A stretch of DNA of 64,000 nucleotides from PALSA-1353 sp036267155. GTDB taxonomy: Bacteria > Planctomycetota > Phycisphaerae > Tepidisphaerales > Tepidisphaeraceae. The first letter of the stretch is position 1; the number at the start of each line of letters is the position of its first letter. The DNA is taken from NCBI GenBank assembly GCA_036267155.1, contig DATAWP010000082.1, positions 62,001-126,000 on the forward strand, read 5' to 3'. Under the pieces are notes generated by a model. The model saw only the letters and a program-made list of their open reading frames with translations. It made no database searches and had not been told where the DNA came from. Shown one piece after another: positions 59,328 to 64,000 of this stretch. The position numbers and the translations under genes are program-made.

Positions 59328-60923
59328 CTAAAGCTCCGCGAATTCCATTGCCGGGGCCTGCTCGTATTCGCTCGGCAGCGTCACCGAAGCGAACGGCTGG
59401 CCCATTTGCTGGCGAATCGAATGGGCATTGTATAAGCCGGCTTGACCGAGCAGGGAGAGATAAATGTCACCCTCGCGGGTGACGCTTTCGGGCGGCGGAA
59501 CGGCCGCGACAAAAGGTTGAATCTTGCCGGCGTAATTTTCCCAGCAGCCGTCCTTTTCCGCCCAGGGCGCGGCGGGCAAGACGATGTCCGCCGATTCACT
59601 CAGCTTCGTGGGAAGCAGGTCCTGCACGACGCGGAATCCGCCGGCCAGCGGTGCGGGCAGATCGCCTTTGATCCAGTTCGACAGATATCCGCCGACGATC
59701 CAGCCGCCTTTGAGATTTCGCAGATCCGCACGTTCGGCCCGCGCGAATTCGTCATACGTCGCGCTGGGTCCGCCGAAGGTGGCGATCACCCGGCGAACGC
59801 CGGCGGCGTTGGGAACTTTCTCGGCCTTGATGACGAAGGTCTGATGACCCGTCAGCGAATGACGGAAAATTTCGTCCTGGCCGGTGCTGGGAACCGGGCC
59901 GAGGACCAGCACCGCCTGCGGATCGATCGCGCGGATCGCCTTTGCGAGCAGATAGGCTTCTTCGCAGGCCATCATGGGAGAGAGCATCGCGTAAAGGCTT
60001 CCGGGCTGGGCCGCGAGGGATTTCAGGTTCTTGGCGGCGATATCGAGCGCTTCACGCGATGATGTCGCGGTGGGCGATCCGTGTTCTTTTTTGTACGCCG
60101 ACTTGAGGCGGCCTTCGTGCCGGATGATTTTGTAGGAATAGCGCGTGTCGTCGCTGATCCACCAGGTATTCACCTCGGCGTTATATCGCGGCTTGATGCG
60201 ATAGACGACGCCTTCGTTGTGTTCGAGACAGATGTTTTCCCCGCCGCTGTCCACGGGGGAAATGGACGGCGTCTGCTTGAGCAGCCAGACGCGCTGCTTG
60301 AAGAGGAAATCCTTGTCGAGCAGCGCTCCGACGGGGCAAAGATCGACGACGTTGCCGGCGAGTTTGTTATTGCACGGTTTGCCGGGGAAAATGTCGATTT
60401 CCTGGCGATAGCCCCGGCCATCGACGTACAACTCGCTCGTTCCCGACACTTCGCGCGTGAAGCGCACGCAGCGCGAGCACATGATGCAGCGATCGGCATA
60501 GAGATAGATGTTTTCGCCCACGTCCTTCTTGGGCTGTTTCGCCTTGTCTTCCTCGAACCGCGACTCGCTGCGGCCGTATTCGTAGGAATAATCCTGCAGA
60601 AAGCATTCGCCGGCCTGATCGCACACGGGGCAATCCAGCGGATGATTGATGAGCAGGTATTCCATCACCTGTTTTTGATTCATCACGGCCTTGGGGGATC
60701 GGGAGTGCACGACCATTCCATCGCGGATGGGCGTTTGACAGGATGGGACGAGCTTGGGAATCCCCTCGACCTCGACGAGACAAATGCGACACGACGCGGG
60801 AATTGAAAGTCCGGGATGATAGCAGTAATGCGGCAGCGGATGCCCCGCGTCGAGGCACGCCTGCAACACCATCTGGTGATCCTTGCATTCGATGAGCTTG
60901 CCGTCCACCGTGATCTTGGGCAT
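59328..60923 (-). CDS. nuoG: NADH-quinone oxidoreductase subunit G (short form)
   Basis: The start at 60923 puts the N-terminal [2Fe-2S] cysteines at C34, C45, C48 and C62, the His-Cys3 cluster at H94, C98, C101, C107, and a [4Fe-4S] at C146, C149, C152, C196. A molybdopterin-oxidoreductase-like domain follows but is shortened to 531 residues (E. coli about 900). It is the first gene of nuoGHI. No ribosome binding site is visible at the start. Confidence 0.92.
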   Translation of the reverse strand: MPKITVDGKLIECKDHQMVLQACLDAGHPLPHYCYHPGLSIPASCRICLVEVEGIPKLVPSCQTPIRDGMVVHSRSPKAVMNQKQVMEYLLINHPLDCPVCDQAGECFLQDYSYEYGRSESRFEEDKAKQPKKDVGENIYLYADRCIMCSRCVRFTREVSGTSELYVDGRGYRQEIDIFPGKPCNNKLAGNVVDLCPVGALLDKDFLFKQRVWLLKQTPSISPVDSGGENICLEHNEGVVYRIKPRYNAEVNTWWISDDTRYSYKIIRHEGRLKSAYKKEHGSPTATSSREALDIAAKNLKSLAAQPGSLYAMLSPMMACEEAYLLAKAIRAIDPQAVLVLGPVPSTGQDEIFRHSLTGHQTFVIKAEKVPNAAGVRRVIATFGGPSATYDEFARAERADLRNLKGGWIVGGYLSNWIKGDLPAPLAGGFRVVQDLLPTKLSESADIVLPAAPWAEKDGCWENYAGKIQPFVAAVPPPESVTREGDIYLSLLGQAGLYNAHSIRQQMGQPFASVTLPSEYEQAPAMEFAEL

Positions 60924-61020
60924 AAGACGGGCGATGGTACACGAGATTGTGAGGAATTTCACCAGGGGGCAGCGGGATGGATTTATACGCTTTCCATTTT
61001 CAAAAGGCCCGTCACGCCGA

Positions 61021-61044
61021 AGCTCCGGATGTACATCCGGAGCT
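61021..61044. repeat. Perfect 24-bp palindrome upstream of nuoG
   Basis: Reads identically on both strands, with arms AGCTCCGGAT and ATCCGGAGCT around GTAC. It is the same design as the element in the pseudopilin gene at 51880-51903. It lies 98 bases upstream of the nuoG start. Confidence 0.72.
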
Positions 61045-61102
61045 GCGAGCGGCGCAAACAAATATTGCGATCGGCAATCCGTCGGCGGCGATGCGCGTTG
61101 CG

Positions 61103-61155
61103 ATGCCCCACAATGTCCCAAATATCCCATTCCTGCGCTATTTCATTTGGGGCAT
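61103..61155. repeat. Imperfect inverted repeat (ATGCCCCA arms)
   Basis: ATGCCCCA at 61103-61110 and its complement TGGGGCAT at 61148-61155, enclosing AT-richer sequence with ATGTCCCAAATATCCCAT. It is part of the gene-free junction 60924-61404, a likely relict of repeated elements. Confidence 0.5.
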
Positions 61156-61250
61156 TTGTCGGAATCAAGCGATGAGAATGCGAAGTCGGCGGCCATGAGA
61201 AGTCATCGGGTGGCACCACGGCATCGGGTCGAACAACATAAAAAACATCC

Positions 61251-61304
61251 CCCTCTATTATTGGGGCCGGCGGGTGAAAGATTTGGACGTGTTTTTTAAT
61301 AAAA
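61251..61304. repeat. 54-bp repeat, right copy (junction of core genes and accessory region)
   Basis: Identical to 9694-9747 at 47 of 54 positions and in the same orientation. It lies at the border where core genes (nuoG) give way to a transposase remnant and accessory genes, about 51.6 kb from the left copy. Confidence 0.72.
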
Positions 61305-61404
61305 ATCTGGAAAACGCCCAAATAAAATCAAATTGCACCCGTACCAAGATTTATCCATGCGGATGGGAATGCGGCGATTTACCCGCCTCGCGAACACCCA
61401 CTGA

Positions 61405-61527
61405 AAGAAAATCGAAAACCACGCCCACGCGATTGCGCTCTACTTCGTGCACTACAACTTCTGCAAGATTCGCACCACGACTCGCATCACGCCCGCGTCG
61501 GTGATGCCACTGTTGCCGCCGGCGTAG
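61405..61527 (+). pseudogene. C-terminal remnant of an IS1-like transposase
   Basis: After an in-frame TGA at 61402, 40 codons read KKIENHAHAIALYFVHYNFC and RTTTRITPAS, the typical end of IS1-family transposases (KK.ENH..A.ALYF..YNF...H.TLR.TPA). The catalytic part is missing and the C-terminus is shortened, so it is an inactive fragment. Confidence 0.6.
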
Positions 61528-61622
61528 AGCGTGGTCAGGTTCTTCAGGTCCTCAGGTTTGCGTTTCATTTGCTTGCAAATGATCTGAACCTGTTGATCTG
61601 TCTCTTGTAGGGTCTCCGTCAT
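61452..61622 (-). CDS. Candidate 56-aa ORF antisense to the transposase remnant
   Basis: The ATG at 61622 has AAGG nine bases upstream and the frame runs to TAG at 61454-61452. The product begins MTETLQETDQQVQIICKQMK and looks like a helical small protein, but it overlaps the transposase fragment on the other strand. No family was recognised, so the coding claim is weak. Confidence 0.25.
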   Translation of the reverse strand: MTETLQETDQQVQIICKQMKRKPEDLKNLTTLYAGGNSGITDAGVMRVVVRILQKL

Positions 61623-61772
61623 GATTCCATGCCTTTCTCGAACTTGCCCAATCAGTCCCGATGCCGTGCCCGGAAACGTCGCGATGATCCGGATAAACGG
61701 ACCAAAAACCCGCTGCCTTCGCCAATCCGTCGATTTTCAAGGCAGCATCGGCCCTGAAAAGCGTTAAAAGCT

Positions 61773-61961
61773 TCAAGCGACCGAAACGGCGTTGCGATTA
61801 TTATCTTTGTTTTTCAGGCGCAGAGACCGTCGCAATTCACATGCTTCCATGATGAGGTTTTCGGCGCACTCCGTCGCGTTCCGACCGGCGCCAAAGTCCT
61901 GTTCCTCTTTGACCCGGCTAATGACTAGAGGGTTTTTAATCTGGATAGATGTAACGCTCAT
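61773..61961 (-). CDS. Small VapB/RHH antitoxin-like protein, 62 aa
   Basis: Starts MSVTSIQIKNPLVISRVKEEQ and continues with a helical TECAENLIMEACELRRSL part, similar to VapB-type antitoxins (IKNP...V..LA...G.S.TEAV...L). No toxin gene is adjacent in the same direction, so it could be an orphan. It is divergent from the HTH gene with a 31-bp gap containing repeats. Confidence 0.45.
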   Translation of the reverse strand: MSVTSIQIKNPLVISRVKEEQDFGAGRNATECAENLIMEACELRRSLRLKNKDNNRNAVSVA

Positions 61962-62024
61962 ATCAATCTCAAATCTATATCAAAATAGTCTCATGTCAAG
62001 CAAAAACTATCAAAACACTCTCAT
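61961..62024. promoter_or_regulatory. Three TATCAA boxes between and within divergent regulator genes
   Basis: TATCAATCTC at 61961, TATCAAAATAGTCTCAT at 61978-61994 and TATCAAAACACTCTCAT at 62008-62024. The last two are identical at 15 of 17 positions and 30 bases apart, about three helical turns. They are probably operators for one of the flanking regulators. The third box lies within the HTH gene if its start is 61993. Confidence 0.5.
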
Positions 62025-62328
62025 TGCTTCGCCATTTGAATATCAGCGGAGTAAAGACGAAATCCAAATGCAGTCCGATTCCCCAGTTGCGAGAGTGATA
62101 GTCAGGCTAATGGAGGAAAATAAAATCCGGCCGATTGATATAATTCGTGGCACCGGTTTGAGCCCGGCTACGGTTTTTCGGCATTTGAAAGGCAAACCAG
62201 AGGCAAGTATCGACAAGCGGGAAAGGTATGCAAAGGTCTTTGGACTTTCGCCCGAACAGTTCGAGGAGCTTTGGAAGGCAGAATCTCGTTGCCACAAGGA
62301 TGAAGGGGAAACCCCGAAGGGCCAATAG
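61993..62328 (+). CDS. HTH domain regulator, 111 aa
   Basis: Residues 28-95 form an XRE-type helix-turn-helix: ARVIVRLMEENKIRPIDIIR, then TGLSPATVFRHLKGK and FGLSPEQFEELW. The ATG at 61993 is used, but an ATG at 62070 near the start of the domain is possible and would leave all TATCAA boxes upstream. It may regulate itself and the divergent antitoxin-like gene. Confidence 0.7.
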   Translation: MSSKNYQNTLIASPFEYQRSKDEIQMQSDSPVARVIVRLMEENKIRPIDIIRGTGLSPATVFRHLKGKPEASIDKRERYAKVFGLSPEQFEELWKAESRCHKDEGETPKGQ

Positions 62329-62354
62329 TCGGCGCGGGGCGTCCTCAAAGCATC

Positions 62355-62537
62355 ATGATCGATTTCGTTTGCCCAAAATGCAACGCTTCGCTTAGGGCGC
62401 CGGATTCCGAGGCTGCCAAGCGTGGCCGCTGCGGCGGCTGTGGCACTGAATTCTCGGTGCCTGATCCGAAGAAGGCTGTCGCCGCGGTGCTGATCGCTTC
62501 ATTGACTCCTGCGCATCCCCCCCCTCGGAAAATTTGA
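62355..62537 (+). CDS. Zinc-ribbon N-terminal fragment, 60 aa
   Basis: Contains C-x2-C (CPKC) and a second CGGC, forming one zinc ribbon, then Ala/Pro-rich sequence ending just after a run of eight C bases (62517-62524). The frame ends with TGA, which overlaps the next ORF. A one-base change in the C-run would join it to the 188-residue ORF, so the pair may be one gene. Confidence 0.55.
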   Translation: MIDFVCPKCNASLRAPDSEAAKRGRCGGCGTEFSVPDPKKAVAAVLIASLTPAHPPPRKI

Positions 62538-63100
62538 TTCTCTGCGCAGTATGTGGAAAAGCCATCTCGCGATTTGCTCCGATGTGCCCCGGTTGCGGCC
62601 ATCCGATGGACCACGATTATTCCCGCGTCGAAGTCCCCCTCCCTATTCCTAAACCCAGATCAAAGCCGGCCGCCAACGCATTGGGGATAACCTCCTTTGT
62701 CCTTGGCGCGGTGGGGTTCCCGATGACGCTTATGTTTGTCTGGAGCGGCTTGGGTGACGCGATGTGTAGCGCCGCGGCCTGCGTTGGCGCAGTCGCATTT
62801 ATCTGGGGACTCGCCCGACACGGGTTTCGAGCGCCAATCGGTTTTGCATTCATGGGATTTTCGCTTGGCATATCGCCCAGCATCGTGCAAAGGGCAGAAT
62901 CTTCCGTCGCCCATCAAACGGTCCAGTCAAACGAGGATGACCAACTTGGAGAGTTGCACAGGAGAGACTTGCAGCAGATGGCGCAGAATCCCGTCGCTCC
63001 CGATCAGGACGAATGGGAAAAGCAATACTGGGCCAATCGAAATGCGGGCTTGTCTCCCGCTGATGCCTTTCGGAAAACGAACGAGCAAACAGGCCGATGA
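62534..63100 (+). CDS. Zinc-ribbon membrane protein, 188 aa (perhaps the second half of the previous gene)
   Basis: Begins with TTG overlapping the stop of the preceding frame, then CAVCGK...CPGCG, a zinc ribbon, followed by a linker of Pro/Lys and two or three membrane helices (about residues 48-110), and a polar C-terminal tail. If the C8 tract upstream is mis-sized by one base, this and 62355-62537 form one protein with two zinc ribbons. Planctomycete-type membrane protein of unknown role. Confidence 0.6.
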   Translation: MILCAVCGKAISRFAPMCPGCGHPMDHDYSRVEVPLPIPKPRSKPAANALGITSFVLGAVGFPMTLMFVWSGLGDAMCSAAACVGAVAFIWGLARHGFRAPIGFAFMGFSLGISPSIVQRAESSVAHQTVQSNEDDQLGELHRRDLQQMAQNPVAPDQDEWEKQYWANRNAGLSPADAFRKTNEQTGR

Positions 63101-63406
63101 GTATCCGCAGCAGACCATTCACCTCTGGCGCCGCTGGTGATTTTTGTCGGTTTGACCTGGGTTATCTTCGCGAAAGTCGGGGCTTGGTGGGGGCACGGGT
63201 GAAGGGCGTCACGTCGGCGGCGCGAATCATCGGCGCCTTCTGAGTACTTCCAGGGCGAGCGCGGCTTCATGATGATTCTTGAGTTCAGCGTGCCTTCTCC
63301 CGATCCTTTGTATGGCTCGTAGCATGCGCCTGATGCCCCTCCAATCGGGAATCTGTCCGGTGATCTGCTTGTTCGAAATTCGCATCGCCCCATTATACCC
63401 TGATCA

Positions 63407-63592
63407 TCACGTCGGCGTCGCGCTGACCTCCGAGCTGATCGCGCTCTCGCCCCCGCCGTCCGACGCGGTCAGCACGTAATAGTAAGTCGTTCCGCTCGTC
63501 AGCCCAGTGTCCATATAGCTCGTCGCCGCCCCGCCGCCGACCGGCGATCCCAGCGCCGCGCAATAATCCTCGCGCCGGCGCGATGAGGGTGC
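63407..63592 (-). pseudogene. C-terminal fragment of a fibronectin type III domain protein
   Basis: The frame reads DYCAALGSPV...SYMDTGLTSGTTYYYVLTA, then GGGESAISSEVSATPT and stops. This is the final strand pair of an FN3 domain (Y.DTGL..GTTYYY.V.A...GGES..S.E..ATP). There is no start codon and a stop precedes it, so the rest of a secreted multidomain protein has been lost. It lies directly after the CysQ-type gene. Confidence 0.6.
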
Positions 63593-63603
63593 CGCGGGTT
63601 CGT

Positions 63604-64000
63604 CTATCTCCGCATTTCATTGACAAGCTGCGGATGCGCCGCGGGACCGGCCATCAAATACGGCACCTTCGCGCCGCGGTAGTCGGTGAGATCGAACGGG
63701 AAAATCTCGCGGCCGCGGGGATCAGTGACGATTCCGCCGGCCTCGATCACCACCGCCGCGGGGGCGGCGATGTCCCAGAGCTTTCCATTGAGCGTCACCG
63801 CGCCGTGGGCCACTCCCAACGCGACCTGCATCGCTTCCATCGAAGCCGAACCCAGCATCCGGATTTTCCAGTTCGTTTGATCGAGCCAGCGGCGGGCATA
63901 CGCGGGGGCTTTGCCGTCGGGGCCGAGGAGATTGCTGGTGAGCATGAGCATGGTGTTGTCGCCGAGGGGGGTTTTGCTGACGCCGAGGCGCTGAGCGCCC
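63604..64000 (-). CDS. Inositol monophosphatase/CysQ-type phosphatase, partial (5' end outside window)
   Basis: The visible 132 residues hold the C-terminal half of the family, with GSASMEAMQVALG and the metal-site motif WDIAAPAAVVIEAGG. It may be an inositol-phosphate or 3'-phosphoadenosine 5'-phosphate phosphatase; the N-terminal metal-binding motif needed to distinguish them is outside the window. The upstream part starts before base 64000 on the minus strand. Confidence 0.82.
   Translation of the reverse strand, partial: GAQRLGVSKTPLGDNTMLMLTSNLLGPDGKAPAYARRWLDQTNWKIRMLGSASMEAMQVALGVAHGAVTLNGKLWDIAAPAAVVIEAGGIVTDPRGREIFPFDLTDYRGAKVPYLMAGPAAHPQLVNEMRR

Noticed and set aside
61773..62328. 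Toxin-antitoxin pair
   Set aside because: The antitoxin-like and HTH genes are divergent and neither resembles a toxin, so a TA module is not supported.
1..64000. CRISPR arrays, tRNA, rRNA
   Set aside because: No regularly spaced direct repeats of CRISPR type and no cloverleaf or rRNA-like segments were recognised by reading; the three-unit tandem at 8002-8071 is coding and lacks spacers.

Overview
The window is about 60% GC and looks like a chromosomal segment of a planctomycete-type bacterium, perhaps Phycisphaerae. That placement is inference. It rests on zinc-ribbon plus membrane proteins, W-x-D (WXG100-type) proteins beside an FtsK/SpoIIIE ATPase, and a YXWGXW lipoprotein, not on any rRNA. 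No rRNA, tRNA or CRISPR array was recognised.

Layout. (1) 1-9.6 kb, all minus strand: a phage-tail-like operon. In transcription order it holds small membrane or secreted proteins, two exported parallel beta-helix-like proteins, a tail-fibre-like protein, a tail-tube candidate, a tail assembly chaperone with a textbook -1 slippery heptamer (A AAA AAA, 2402-2396), and further tail or hypothetical genes running off the left edge. No capsid, terminase or integrase gene is visible. (2) 10-21 kb: housekeeping metabolism. A minus-strand run carries sugar isomerase, moaD, moaE, a methyltransferase remnant, a membrane protein, nth and queE. trpB and trpA, an ECF sigma factor with a small partner, ilvD and an amidohydrolase follow. 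(3) 21.1-23.9 kb: two ArsR-type repressor plus SRPBCC modules in mirror gene order around AhpD-like and DoxX-like genes, each with a strong promoter overlapped by an inverted-repeat operator. (4) 25.5-31.3 kb, minus strand: a compact type VII secretion-like locus with two W-x-D small proteins, a 356-residue unknown and a 1377-residue EccC-like ATPase that has only one complete Walker site. (5) 31.4-60.9 kb: mostly core genes. These are a SpoU/TrmH methyltransferase, mutL, a DUF2231/heavy-metal-binding membrane protein, RNase E/G, a soluble PTS set (ptsI, ptsH, ptsN) with hpf, DUF502, three TPR-type proteins, ribF, an OpgC-like acyltransferase, dienelactone hydrolase, GspF/PilC plus pseudopilin, tsf, rpsB and nuoGHI. 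(6) 61-64 kb: an accessory junction with a transposase remnant, palindromes, divergent small regulators, zinc-ribbon genes split at a C8 tract, an FN3-domain remnant and a CysQ/IMPase-type gene cut by the right edge.

Cross-cutting observations. A 54-bp repeat (47/54 identical) lies exactly where region 1 meets core genes and where core genes meet region 6. Several short dispersed repeat families sit between genes or inside coding sequence. Three genes (trpB, mutL, the OpgC-like gene) have a -10-like hexamer exactly 7 nt before the start codon and no Shine-Dalgarno, which suggests leaderless transcripts. The strongest candidates for under-described biology are the minimal T7SS-like locus and the tail module carrying exported beta-helix proteins.
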